A stretch of 64,000 bases of DNA from Sipunculus nudus (GCA_026874595.1 CM049312.1:49295429-49359428); one strand, 5' to 3'; shown: positions 44,382 through 55,903, counted from the first letter of the stretch. Program-made: numbers and translations. Notes: generated from the letters alone by a model not told the origin.

Positions 44382-47300
44382 TCAGTGTATTTTACGTGTA
44401 TTTTTACGTTTGCGTACCTGACCGGTCATTGTTCGTTTAATGTGAAATTCACGGATAAGTGCGGGCGAAATATCGTCAGCATATTCCCAGGAAGATTTCC
44501 GTGATTTGTCCACCCATTTCACGGAATACACACGCTTTCCTTGGTGTTTTGAACACTTCATAAGCCTATTGACGGCAGCGTATGCATCATGGGAAGTTTG
44601 AGATTGACCTGGGCTGTCTGGATCCAAGACAGACCGATCTCTAGGGGATGTATCACGCTGGGATGAATCTACACGGGTCGAGGGTGGATCATCGGTGGGA
44701 TGATCGGGGGGATCGCGACGATTTGTCGGACGATCCTGGGGATCAAAATATTTATTTAACCTATTACTATGCACGAGAGCGGGTAAAGCTTTGTTAGTAC
44801 GGCAATCAATAAGTTTATACGTATTATTAGAATTGGCTATTGCAATGTAGTATGGGCCTAAGTATTTGGGGAGTAATTTTGGCGTAAGACCTGGGGTTTT
44901 GGTCATACGTTTTAACAGAACACGATCACCGACCTGAAAGTCAGGTTGAGATGCTTTTATATCATGTCGCTGTTTAATTTTATCTTTGGTCTCAGAAGTA
45001 ATATCAGCTACTATCTCCCTAATTTGTTTCAGGCGTGTAGTTAATAAATCAAGGTATGCCTGATCGGGACTGGTCAGTTTATGTGCAGGTAACAACTGCA
45101 CATCAATTGGAAGTGTTGGTTTCTTACCAAACAAAATTTGATATGGGCTAAAGCCATCAAGTTGTGCCTGAGGTCTGAAACGAAAAGCCATTAATAAACT
45201 TGGAATTAAATCAGCCCAATTAGATTGATCGGCTTCGATATATGTTCGAAGTGACTGGACTAAGGTGCGGTTATAAACTTCCACCTGACCATTCGAGGCT
45301 GGGTGGTAAGCACTTGTTTCTACTTTTGTAATTTGAAAAAGTTTACATAATTGTTTAATCAAGTGGGACATAAAGTTAGCACCTCTATCCGAAACGAGGC
45401 TATGCGGGGGTCCAAACCTGGTAATAAAGGTATTATAAATAGCCTTGGCGATAGACTGTGCATTCTGTTCTCGTAATGGAACAGCCTCTATCCATTTTGA
45501 AAAACTGTCAACCATGACAAGAACATATTTATATCCTTTTGGAGTTGTTTTCAGGGGGCCACAGACGTCTACATGGACTCGAGAGAACACAGAGGAAAGT
45601 GGGTAATTAATAAGTGGTGCATCCCTTGCATGGAAATGTCGTTTTGCAACCTGACAAGCGTCACAAGATCGTATGTATTTTGTAATATCAGCATACATAG
45701 AATGCCAATAGTACTTCTGACGTAAGGCTTCGCAGGTAGAATTAATACCAAAATGACAACCAGCAGCCAAAGAATCATGATAAGATCTTAAAATATCATC
45801 ACGCAAGATATGGGGAATGACTAACTGAATATATGGTGCATTATTTTGTTTACTGCTGGAGCGCGGATAATAACGATGGTATAGAATATTATTATCCAGA
45901 AAATAATTTTGACTTTCTAAAATAACGTTTCTGGCTAAACGTTGATTATCAGGTAAGTCAGTTTTATTCCTAAGGTATTTTATGATATGTATTAAATCCT
46001 CATCTTGACCCTGTAATTCCTGTATCGGGGTAATCTCAGGAAGAAGATGTTCCAATAACTGTTGTGGAGTCGCGTCCGTGTAATTTTGCGAGGCTTGAGC
46101 CAACTCTTGTAATTGATTAATTTCAGGAGTTATGATCTGAGAGCTATAAGTAAAACGATGTTCAACTAAATCAGATGTCTGATCCGGAATAGCCTGTGTA
46201 GAAAGTAAACTAAGACTAGACACATCACGAGTGTCCTCCCGAGATATGGGTTGTAAACTAATATCATAATTTCTTCTTGAAAGAGCGTCCGCATTAACGT
46301 TTGATTTTCCAGGCTTATATACTATTGTATATTTATATGGCTGTAATTTCATAGCCCAGCGAGCGAGCCTTGCTGATGAATTTTTACAGGAGTCCAAATA
46401 AGTCAGAGCCCTATGATCTGTCACGATTGTGAATGGCCGGTCGTTTGCAAGATACACATTGTAATGTTTAATACCTTCTATAATAGCTAAACACTCTTTA
46501 TCTGTTATGCCCCATCTGGTTTCGTTATTTCTCAAATTTCGGCCACCATAGGCAATAACACGCTCCTTGCCATGGTCGTCTTTTTGACCCAAAATATAAC
46601 CAATAGCATAAACGGACGCATCAGTATATAAAATGAATTCCTTGTCAAAATCAGGATACACCAAAACAATAGGTTCCGTAGTCAGAGCCTGTTTCGATTT
46701 AGTAAAAGCATTTTGGCACGCAGTATCCCAGTTGAATGGAATATCTTTATGCAATAATCTGGTCAATGGGTAAGCAATTTTTGAATAATCTTTAACAAAT
46801 TTTCTGTAGTAATTACATAATCCTAAGAAACTGCGCTTTTGTTTAGGGTTCTTAGGTTGGGGAAAGGTGGCAACAGCTTGTGTCTTCGCTGTGTCCATTT
46901 CAACACCTCTAGTTGTGATATAGTGACCTAAAAAATTGACCTTAGGAGTGGAAAAATGACATTTGGATGGTTTCAGTTTTAAGTTAGCTTGTCGTAGTCT
47001 AGTAAAAACTTGAGACAAATGAGTGAGATGTTCAGATAAATTACGACTATAACCAAGTATATCATCAACATATACTACAGTATTTTTAAAGTTTAAACCC
47101 TTTAAAATAGTTCCAACTGTAAAAGAGAACGATGATGGTGCATTACGAAGACCGAAGGGCATAACATTCCAGGTATATGTACCTGAATGCGTGACAAATC
47201 CAGTTTTGTCAATAGAGTCAGGGTGCATTGAAATCTGCCAAAATCCAGAGGCCATATCTAGAACAGAGAATATGCGCGCTTTTGCTTGTCCAATACTATC

Positions 47301-48521
47301 AAAAACATCCTCAATTCGAGGTAAAGGATGACTTACCGGCTTAGTTATAGCATTTAATTTTCTATAATCCACAGCAAATCTATATTGTCCATTTTTCTTA
47401 GGGACTAATAAAACAGGAGCTTGCCATAAGGATGTAGATTCTTGGATGATGCCCGTATCGAGCATTTCCTGAACTTGCCTATCTATTTCAGCCTTTTTAG
47501 AGGGGCTTACTCTGTATGGGGCCAGTCGAATGGGAGTTTCATCACCAGTATCTATTGAATGAGAGAATACATTTGTACGTCCTAATTCATTAATATTAGT
47601 AGCAAAAATGTCCCGATTTGAGCCTAAAAATGCCAGTAATTTATATCTTTCCTGTTCATTTAATTCTGTTCCTTCTAAGTTGAAGTTTAAGGATTGGGCT
47701 ATTTTAAAATATGCCTTCTCGTTATCCTCATTGGTATTACTAGCACTAACCTGATTAATGTCCATACTGACTTGGCGATCGATAATGGTGAATGCGTCAG
47801 ATGTGGGTGCAATTAAACGGAATGAGGCAATTGGATAACCCTGTGGGAGTTTAATTGGTTTGGTATAAGGATTCATAACACGCATGGCAGTTTTTGAATT
47901 GGTTAAGGTATTGATGCTATACGCCCCAGCTAATCGTTTCGACTTTCTTAATAAGCTAAGAGGAATGACCTGTCCAATGGTATCCGAGAAGTATGGATCC
48001 GGAGTATAAACAGGTAATATTGTTTCTGTGAGCGGTTGACAGGTAGTATTAATCGCAACTCTGAGATACGAGTGATAAGAGGGCCGTCCCTTACTACACA
48101 GTGGAATGTGATATTTACCATTCATTAAGGAGAGAACATTATGAGAAAAATCAATTTGGGCTTGGTACTTCTGTAAATAATCCGTACCTAATATTATGGG
48201 TACACTACTGGATGTTAAGACCAGAAAGGAATGTTTGGTACTGAATTCCCCCAATTTAAGAGTTAAATCAATCTGACCCATAACTTTAACATGGATATTT
48301 CCGATCCCTTTTACATATGAAATGTTTACTGGATTAACCGGAATAGAACCCCTGTTGTTTAGATTTTGTATCGTATGCCAATCAATACAAGAGACTTGAG
48401 CTCCCGTGTCTAATAAACATTGGACTTGGAGGGAATTAACTGTAGCTGTAACCAAATTATTATATCTGTTATTTTGAAGATTGACTAAAATATGGGGACA
48501 TTTGATATCTAAGGATCTGGT
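44382..48521 (-). CDS. pol: Element 1 pol polyprotein (protease, RT, RNase H, integrase, chromo-like)
   Basis: One open frame. Numbering residues from 48455, the protease LLDTGAQVS is at 14-22 with ILGTDYL near 88. The reverse transcriptase has VLDMASGFWQISM, MPFGL and the YVDD catalytic box at 462-465. RNase H has D612, E654, D680 and D723. Integrase has an HHCC finger (H893, H901, C931, C934) and catalytic D963, D1023 and E1059. The GPY/F motif LGPYYI is at 1199-1204, and a chromo-like VYSVKWVDKS ... SSWEYADDI ... IREFH is at about 1309-1338. No ATG lies near the start; the frame opens at 48521, +1 relative to gag, which fits synthesis by frameshifting. All catalytic residues are present, so this pol looks intact. 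Confidence 0.95.
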   Translation of the reverse strand, partial: TRSLDIKCPHILVNLQNNRYNNLVTATVNSLQVQCLLDTGAQVSCIDWHTIQNLNNRGSIPVNPVNISYVKGIGNIHVKVMGQIDLTLKLGEFSTKHSFLVLTSSSVPIILGTDYLQKYQAQIDFSHNVLSLMNGKYHIPLCSKGRPSYHSYLRVAINTTCQPLTETILPVYTPDPYFSDTIGQVIPLSLLRKSKRLAGAYSINTLTNSKTAMRVMNPYTKPIKLPQGYPIASFRLIAPTSDAFTIIDRQVSMDINQVSASNTNEDNEKAYFKIAQSLNFNLEGTELNEQERYKLLAFLGSNRDIFATNINELGRTNVFSHSIDTGDETPIRLAPYRVSPSKKAEIDRQVQEMLDTGIIQESTSLWQAPVLLVPKKNGQYRFAVDYRKLNAITKPVSHPLPRIEDVFDSIGQAKARIFSVLDMASGFWQISMHPDSIDKTGFVTHSGTYTWNVMPFGLRNAPSSFSFTVGTILKGLNFKNTVVYVDDILGYSRNLSEHLTHLSQVFTRLRQANLKLKPSKCHFSTPKVNFLGHYITTRGVEMDTAKTQAVATFPQPKNPKQKRSFLGLCNYYRKFVKDYSKIAYPLTRLLHKDIPFNWDTACQNAFTKSKQALTTEPIVLVYPDFDKEFILYTDASVYAIGYILGQKDDHGKERVIAYGGRNLRNNETRWGITDKECLAIIEGIKHYNVYLANDRPFTIVTDHRALTYLDSCKNSSARLARWAMKLQPYKYTIVYKPGKSNVNADALSRRNYDISLQPISREDTRDVSSLSLLSTQAIPDQTSDLVEHRFTYSSQIITPEINQLQELAQASQNYTDATPQQLLEHLLPEITPIQELQGQDEDLIHIIKYLRNKTDLPDNQRLARNVILESQNYFLDNNILYHRYYPRSSSKQNNAPYIQLVIPHILRDDILRSYHDSLAAGCHFGINSTCEALRQKYYWHSMYADITKYIRSCDACQVAKRHFHARDAPLINYPLSSVFSRVHVDVCGPLKTTPKGYKYVLVMVDSFSKWIEAVPLREQNAQSIAKAIYNTFITRFGPPHSLVSDRGANFMSHLIKQLCKLFQITKVETSAYHPASNGQVEVYNRTLVQSLRTYIEADQSNWADLIPSLLMAFRFRPQAQLDGFSPYQILFGKKPTLPIDVQLLPAHKLTSPDQAYLDLLTTRLKQIREIVADITSETKDKIKQRHDIKASQPDFQVGDRVLLKRMTKTPGLTPKLLPKYLGPYYIAIANSNNTYKLIDCRTNKALPALVHSNRLNKYFDPQDRPTNRRDPPDHPTDDPPSTRVDSSQRDTSPRDRSVLDPDSPGQSQTSHDAYAAVNRLMKCSKHQGKRVYSVKWVDKSRKSSWEYADDISPALIREFHIKRTMTGQVRKRKNTRKIH

Positions 48522-48603
48522 TCAGAGGACGGTTATGTCTACTGATTGATGGAGAATTTTGTTTTAAAGCGCTACGGTCCAGTTCAGGATCAGGCGTTAT
48601 ATC

Positions 48604-48792
48604 CTATTTAAACATTACTCTATCAAACCGTACAGTTTTTGGAGTAGTTTTAGCGTTGCGATTTACACTGGCCAAATGGCCTATTTCACCACAAAAATTA
48701 CAGCTAACATTTTTAAATCTGCATAGATAAGCCCAATGATTATAACCACACCGTGGACACGGCGAAGGTGGCTGACTGTTACCTGGCAATGA
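48604..48792 (-). pseudogene. gag: Element 1 gag nucleocapsid segment between two stops
   Basis: Same frame as the capsid ORF but after an in-frame TGA, and ended by TAG at 48606-48604. It has two zinc knuckles: CPRCGYNHWAYLC (CX2CX3HX4C) and CNFCGEIGHLASVN, whose expected last Cys is Asn. The same frame stays open beyond the TAG to a TAA at 48471-48469, overlapping the pol frame by 50 bases. These stops either inactivate gag in this copy or would need readthrough; mutation is the simpler reading. Confidence 0.7.
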
Positions 48793-49590
48793 TCATCTGG
48801 GTTGTCTGTAACCTTGAGTGGAGCGTTGTTGTTGTGGTCCCGAAGATCGCCAGCGGGTAGGGGGTGCAGGTGATGCGGAACGCATTCCTGTGCGCTCACG
48901 TGATGGTGTGCGAGGTCGTCTCAGCGGAGATTCGGTGGCGGTCGACGGGGCCCGCTGCCAAACAGCGTTGCTGATCTCTTCACACAGCTCTGTTATATTA
49001 AGTTGTGGTGGAATCGGCGAGTTGGTAATGGGATGAAATTCAACAGCCTTACGAGCTAGTTCTGTTAAATCCTCAAGATTTTGTGGGTCTTTTAAGTCTA
49101 TATATTGTTGGATTCCTCTGGGAAACCCAATTTTAATGGCTTCCATGATATCCTGTTCAGATTTACCGAGCTGTGCTCCCATATTACGGAGGTGATCAAT
49201 GTAATGATCAACAGTTTCGGTGGACTGAAAAACTCTTGTATTAAAAGTTCTTAAAATAGCGAGTCTCTGACCTTTACGCGCGAAACGCTGTGTAAAAGCT
49301 TCTGCTAGTTTTGTAAAGTCTTTACGCGTGTCTAAAGGTAGAGAACGATACCAAGACGCGGCAACACTACCTGGAGCTAGTTTTAAGGAGAATATTTCAG
49401 CTCTCTGATCGCTTCTAAGACCTTCTACGGACGGTTTCGTCCAGCCTAGTAGGACAGCCGTGGTGTTAAAACGGTCGAGCCAGTCAATTGCATCTGTGTC
49501 ACCATCTCCATAAAACATGGGAATAACTGAACAGTCTATTTTACCTGACGGTGTAGAGTCTGATGATGTCTTCTGTCCTGTTGGTGCCAT
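48793..49590 (-). CDS. gag: Element 1 gag capsid region
   Basis: An ATG at 49590-49588 (MAPTGQ) opens 265 codons, ending in TGA at 48795-48793. The frame is open upstream to the primer binding site, but this ATG is the first real one. The central part has the retrotransposon gag pattern: FYGDGDTDAIDWLDRF, then SWYRSLPLDTRKDF, then AFTQRF. The C-terminus is Arg/Pro/Ser-rich, as in nucleocapsid linkers. Gag assembles the particle in which reverse transcription happens. The TGA directly follows an Arg codon; a CGA-to-TGA change would explain it. Confidence 0.85.
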   Translation of the reverse strand: MAPTGQKTSSDSTPSGKIDCSVIPMFYGDGDTDAIDWLDRFNTTAVLLGWTKPSVEGLRSDQRAEIFSLKLAPGSVAASWYRSLPLDTRKDFTKLAEAFTQRFARKGQRLAILRTFNTRVFQSTETVDHYIDHLRNMGAQLGKSEQDIMEAIKIGFPRGIQQYIDLKDPQNLEDLTELARKAVEFHPITNSPIPPQLNITELCEEISNAVWQRAPSTATESPLRRPRTPSRERTGMRSASPAPPTRWRSSGPQQQRSTQGYRQPR

Positions 49591-49629
49591 ATTGATTATG
49601 TCGTGACGAGGAAGATCGTTGTACCGAAA

Positions 49630-49645
49630 CCGGATCTCCACCAAT
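49630..49645 (-). other. Element 1 primer binding site
   Basis: One base inside the 5' LTR, the element-sense strand reads TGGTGGAGATCCGG. TGGTGGAGAT is complementary to a 3' end ATCTCCACCA, which animal tRNA-Ala genes carry, as I recall them. The next bases match less well (one base apparently missing). Confidence 0.5.
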
Positions 49646-49646
49646 G

Positions 49647-50564
49647 TGTTACAACGGGGAATTAGGGGAGTTCTTCCCTGGCCATAACACAGTCACACGG
49701 CGCGTCAGGTGAATAACTGAGACAGTCCAAGTTGGATATTGTGCTGTTTTATTTCCAGTTGTCTTGGTTTACATGTTGATGATGGCGTGGGTCTGTCTGC
49801 CAGTTCCCAGCCCAACACAGGTTTTTGTATCAGTATTACTACGTCACAAACCTTTACATCATCTTACACTTTTTCTATTGGATATTGGATGTGTGTCATT
49901 ATGACATACCTGATGTTTAGATAACCATATATGGCTTCGGCTTTCGCCTACGCACAAACTTTTTCCTTGTTTTACCTAAAGCTCATGTAATATCATTATA
50001 TTCCTGTCATTAATATATTCAGGGTATATATTTGTCTCCTGATCAATTCTGTGTGACCCAGCTACTTACTGACTCACTTTTGGTACTGTTTTCCTGTCCT
50101 AAATTACTGCCTTATGCGTAGGCCGGTATTCACCGTACCTTTGACTTTTATATCATTTTACACTTTCATCCAGATCTAAACCTGGCTTCTGCTGATGCCT
50201 ATAATAACAGAATCTATTTTGGCTTACTTGATTAAGTTTACGTTCACATGGCTATAACAATTATACCAGTCTATGGTAATCACTGGTTGTCTGCATTCAG
50301 AATTTATGTCCATTAAAATACTCATTTATCAGCTTCTTTTCTAAACCTATATGCTAACCGACATATGGAGATCGGAATCCAAACACCTGTCTTACTATGG
50401 TAGACAATGCGTTAGTACACCAATTTATGCTACTATCATTTCTCCCTGTCGCTCTATCTTTTTTTCCATCTGCTGAACTGGTAACTGATCTTGTGTGTAC
50501 CAAAATATTGCGTTAAAATCAGTAATTATTTATAATAGATATTAACACCTCTTACCACATAACA
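49647..50564 (-). repeat. 5' LTR of element 1
   Basis: 918 bp, same length as the 3' LTR and collinear throughout. Visible differences are single-base (for example AACGGGG/AACGTGG near the element-internal edge and CTTTTTTTCC/CTGTCTTTCC near 50458). It would contain the element promoter, which I cannot place precisely. Confidence 0.93.
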
Positions 50565-53500
50565 GTATGATTAAGCCCCTTAGATACATGCAGACACACA
50601 AAAGCCTTTATTTCTTGGACCCTAAGTATGTTTATTATTCAGTATTAGAGTAACTTGTTATTAGATTAAGTCCCTAATCACTGAACAATGTCAGAGTATA
50701 ATAAAGCCCCCTAGATACAGACAAAAGCCCTTATTTCTTGGACCTAAGTATGTTGATTATTCAGTATGATAATTTTGACTTGTTATTAGATTAAGCCCCT
50801 AATCACTGGACAATAACAGAGTATAGCAAAGCCCCCTAGATACAGACAACAAAGGCCCTTAATAATGGGACCCTTAGTATGTTGATTATTCAGTATGATA
50901 GTTTTACTTGTTATTAGATTAAGCCCCTAATTATTAGACAATACCATGATATATAAAAGCCCCTTAGAAACATGCAAACACACAAAAGCCCTTTATTATT
51001 GGCACGTTTATAATGTTTATTATTCAGTGTGATTGTCTTACTTGATATTAGATGAAGCCCCTAATTATTTGAAAGTGCCAGGGTATTATAAAGCCCTTTA
51101 GATACAGACGCACAGAAGACCTTCATACTTAGACACTTAGTATTTTGATTATTCAGCATTATAGTTTTACTAGTTTTTCAGATTAAGCCCCTAATCACTG
51201 GACAATGTCAGAGTATAACAAAACCCCCTAGATACAGACGAACAAAAGCCCTTAAGCCCTTAATCCTTTGACCCTATTTATGTTGATTATTCAGTATGAC
51301 GGTCTTACTTGTTATAAGATAAAGCCCCTTATTATAAGACAATACCATGGTATAATTAAGCCTCTTAGATACATGCAGACACACAAAAGCCTTTAATTCT
51401 TGGACCCTAAGTATGTTTATGATTCTGTATGGCAGTCTAACTTGTTACTAGATTAAACCCCTAGTCATTGGACAATGCCAGAGTACAATAAAGCCCTTTA
51501 AATACAGACACACAAAAGTCCTTTATTATGAAATCCTTATTATGTTGATTATTCATTATAATAGTTTTACTTGTTATTAAATTAAGCCCCTAATTATTAG
51601 ACAATACCATGATTATAAAAGTCCCTTAGATATATGTAAACACAAAAGCCCTTAATCCTTTGACCCCATTTATGTTGATTATTCAGTATGAAGGTCTTAC
51701 TTGTTATAAGATAAAGCCCCTTATTATAAGACAATACCATGGTATAATTAAGCCCCTTAGATACATGCAGACACACAAAAGCCTTTAATTCTTGGACCCT
51801 AAGTATGTTTATGATTCAGTATGGCAGTCTAACTTGTTACTGGATTAAGCCCCTAATCATTGGACAATGCCAGAGTACAGTAAAGCCCTTTAGATACAGA
51901 CACACAAAAGTCCTTTATGATGGAATCCTTAGTATGTTGATTATTCATTATGATAGTTTTACTTGTTATTAAATTAAGCCCTTAATTATTAGACAATACC
52001 ATGATTATAAAAGAACCTTAGATATATGTAAACACAAAAGCCCTTAATCCTTTGACCCTATTTATGTTGATTATTCAGTATGACGGTCTTACTTGTTATA
52101 AGATAAAGCCCCTTATTATAAGACAATACCATGGTATAATTAAGCATCTTAGATACATGCAGACACACAAAAGCCTTTAATTCTTGGACCCTAAGTATGT
52201 TTATGATTCTGTATGGCAGTCTAACTTGTTACTAGATTAAACCCCTAGTCATTGGACAATGCCAGAGTACAATAAAGCCCTTTAAATACAGACACACAAA
52301 AGTCCTTTATTATGAAATCCTTATTATGTTGATTATTCATTATAATAGTTTTACTTGTTATTAAATTAAGCCCCTAATTATTAGACAATACCATGATTAT
52401 AAAAGTCCCTTAGATATATGTAAACACAAAAGCCCTTAATCCTTTGACCCCATTTATGTTGATTATTCAGTATGAAGGTCTTACTTGTTATAAGATAAAG
52501 CCCCTTATTATAAGACAATACCATGGTATAATTAAGCCCCTTAGATACATGCAGACACACAAAAGCCTTTAATTCTTGGACCCTAAGTATGTTTATGATT
52601 CAGTATGGCAGTCTAACTTGTTACTAGATTAAGCCCCTAATCATTGGACAATGCCAGAGTACAGTAAAGCCCTTTAGATACAGACACACAAAAGTCCTTT
52701 ATGATGGAATCCTTAGTATGTTGATTATTCATTATGATAGTTTTACTTGTTATTAAATTAAGCCCTTAATTATTAGACAATACCATGATTATAAAAGCCC
52801 CTTAGATATATGTAAACACAAAAGCCCTCAATCCTTTGTCCCTATTTATGTTGATTATTCAGTATGAAGGTCTTACTTGTTATAAGATAAAACCCCTTAT
52901 TATAAGACAATACCATGGTATAAAAAAGGCTCCTTAGATACATGCAGACACACAAAAGCCCTTAATTCTTGGACCCTATTTATGTTGATTATTCAGTATG
53001 ACGGTCTTACATGTTATAAGATAAAGCCCCTTATTATAAGACAATACCATGGTATAAAAAAGCCCCTTAGATACATGCAGACACACAAAGCCCTTAATTC
53101 TTGGACCCTAAGTATGTTTATTAATCAGTATGGCAGTCTTACTTGTAACTAGATTAAGCCCCTAATCATTGGACAATGCCAGAGTATAATAAAGCCCCTA
53201 AGATACAGACGTACAAAAGTCCTTTATTATGGGACATTTATGTTGATTATTCAGAATGATAGTTTTACTTGTTATTAGATTAAGCCCCTTAGATACATGC
53301 AGACACACAAAAGCCCTTAATTCTTGGACCCCTAAGTATGTTTATTATTCAGTATGAGTCTTACTTGTTACTAGATTAAGCCCCTAATCATTGGAAAATG
53401 CCAGAGTATAATAAAGCCCCTTAGATACAGACACACAAGTCCTTTATATTGAATCCTTAGTATGTTAATCATTTATAATGTTATAAATTAAGCCCCTTAG

Positions 53501-54336
53501 ATACATGAGGACACACAAAAGCCCTTAATTCTTGGACCCTAAGTAAGTTTATTATTCTTAATGACAGTCTTACTTGTTACTAGATTAAGCCCCTAATCAT
53601 TGGACAATGCCAGAGTATAATAGAGCCCCTTAGATACAGAAGTACAAAAGTCCTTTACTATGGGACCCTTATTATGTTGATTATTCAGTATGATAGTTTT
53701 ACTTGTTTTTTAGATTAAGCCCCTAATTATAAGACAATACCATGATTATAGAAGCCCCTTAGATTTATACAAACAAACAAAAGCCCTTTATTATGGGACC
53801 CTTAGTATGTTAATTATTTAGTATGACTGTCTTACTTGTTATAAGGTTAAGCTTCTAATTATTGGACAGTGTCAGGGTATAAAAAAGCCCCTTAGATACA
53901 TATGCACAAAAGACCTTAATACTTGGACACTTAGTATTTTGATTATTCAGTATGATAGTTTTACTTTTTATTAAATTATGCACCTCATTATTAGACAATA
54001 TCATGATATAATAAAGCCCCTTTGATATATGTAAACACACAAAAGCCTTGGACCCTGTGTATGTTGATTATCCAGTTTGATGGTCCTACTTGTTATTAGA
54101 TTGAGCCCATAATTATTAGACAATACCACAGTATAATAAAGCTCCTTTTATACATGCAGACATACAAAATCCCTAAATTCTTGGACCTTAAGTATGTTGA
54201 TTATTAAGTATGACAATTTTATTAGTTAACAGATTAAGTCACTAATTATTGGACAATGCCAGAGTATAATAAAGCCCCTTAGATACAGACGCACATGAGC
54301 CCTTTATTATGGGACCATTAATAAGTATGTTTATTA
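50565..54336 (+). repeat. ~130 bp satellite array, right segment
   Basis: It continues the array of 40265-41857 after the retrotransposon. It has about 28-29 units. There is a second higher-order period: the distinctive AAACCCCTAGTCATTGG / TTAAATACAG / GAAATCCTTATTATG unit at about 51455 recurs at about 52239, 784 bp or six units later, and the units between recur in the same order. The array decays near 54336. Confidence 0.85.
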
Positions 54337-54447
54337 TTCAAACAATTAATTTCTACATGTTAAGAAAACCTTGAGATCTAGATAACTAAAAAAAATATTT
54401 CGCAGATCTTTATCAAACGTTACATGTGTATAGATATTGGTAAGAGG
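54337..54447. other. Short spacer before the hAT-like element
   Basis: AT-rich sequence ending in GTAAGAGG (54440-54447), the left copy of the probable target duplication. Confidence 0.5.
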
Positions 54448-55845
54448 CAGACATCGGGTGATTTTAGTCAGTAATTGTAATCAATTACATTTTTTTATTA
54501 TGTAATCGTAATTGTAATCAATTATATTTATTTTAAAAAGAAAGTAATTGTAATTGTAATCAATTACTCTCCCAATGTAATCATAATCATGACAATTAGA
54601 TATGATTACATTGATTACTTTTGTATTTTCCAATTTTAAACAGTTACAGTTAATGTTCCATGTTTAACACTGATAAAAACATAATTAAGAGCGAAGAAAG
54701 CGGCTGATGGGACTTCTGACGGCCATCAAAGCATACTTAGGTAGTAGATGACTAGATGTATTAAATGGAAGCTAGGTGGATTCTGTGTGTGCGCATTTTG
54801 AGATGAAATAAGAGAGGAATAAATAAAATCAGCATTTTAAATTTAATTTCTATCATATTTAGTATATTCATTATAAATTTATTAAAGACCATGGTGAAGT
54901 GCTCACTATTATAGTTCTTAGCTAAACCTGTAAGTTTGTGTAATTGGTACTGCAAAAATGAGTAGTTATAGTAAGCCAGGTAACATTCCCCTGTCAGTCA
55001 CCTCCTGAGCAAATCTTTAGTATATGAACATAAACAGATACCTTTGTACAACATCTGGACTACGCAAACTAATATATATGTTCAGTAGCATATGTTCATG
55101 GCTTAAATGCATAAAACAACATATCACACCTAATCATACCTTAAATGGTCAGATTTAACATTTTACTGAGGAAAATAAAAAGACACGGCCCTATGCAGCT
55201 ATATGTCTTCCATGTACATGCATATATACTGAGATAAAAAAAACTCAAGGATAAAGGAATCCATTTCTATCAAGTATATATGCCCAGAGCCACTAGCTGC
55301 TCTAGCTTGAGGATAGTATTGGCTGAAATTTCACACCTTGTATTTTACAAAGATATGGTCAGTGGTCAGGTTAATCCTGTTAAGTAATGCTAAGCTAATT
55401 AGCTGTTAAGGGGGAAGGGTATGGTACTTCCATTGAGATATAGAATGAGACTTTCCATGGAACTACAGAGGGACTCCAGCTATTATACAGGTGTACAAAG
55501 AGATACATATCAAAAGAGCATGGCTTGTTGCATGCAGTGTTTGCCTATGTAGTGCTCTAAACCAGCCATTGGTCTTTGGCTGATCCATGAGGAGAACACC
55601 TCAGGCTTTGTAGGTTGTGTAAAGCTAATTCAAGCCAGTAACAAAGCCAGATGCAGCTTATATTAAGTCACAGGTAATCATGCTGTTGCTCTGTACTCAG
55701 GGCCATGTTATGTAATATTTGAGACTGGCCAAAAGTATAAGCCTACAGTACTGAACAGTCTAAACATACAACATTTTGGCCAGGCACATTTGTACAACAT
55801 TATGTCCAGTATATATAAGTGTACATATATGTGGTTTTTTTTCAG

Positions 55846-55850
<5 letters not shown>

Positions 55851-55901
<51 letters not shown>
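55851..55901 (+). repeat. (TA)n microsatellite
   Basis: About 25 perfect TA units in the left half of the hAT-like element. Confidence 0.97.

Positions 55902-55903
<2 letters not shown>

Larger units (their letters stand above)
41858..50564 (-). mobile_element. Full-length Ty3/Gypsy-type LTR retrotransposon (element 1)
   Basis: Two 918 bp LTRs (41858-42775 and 49647-50564) bound gag, pol and an extra ORF read from the - strand. GTAT occurs directly on both sides (41854-41857 and 50565-50568), the target duplication. Removing one GTAT and the element restores a normal satellite unit. The domain order protease, RT, RNase H, integrase is that of Ty3/Gypsy (Metaviridae), and a chromo-like C-terminus suggests a chromovirus-like or related animal lineage. 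About 9 differences between the LTRs by eye (~99% identity) indicate a recent insertion. Confidence 0.95.

Noticed and set aside
45569-45778. Small ORFs overlapping pol and gag on either strand
   Set aside because: They are shadows of the gag-pol coding sequence.
40265-54336. CRISPR-like array
   Set aside because: Repeats are contiguous ~130 bp satellite units without unique spacers, in a eukaryotic genome.
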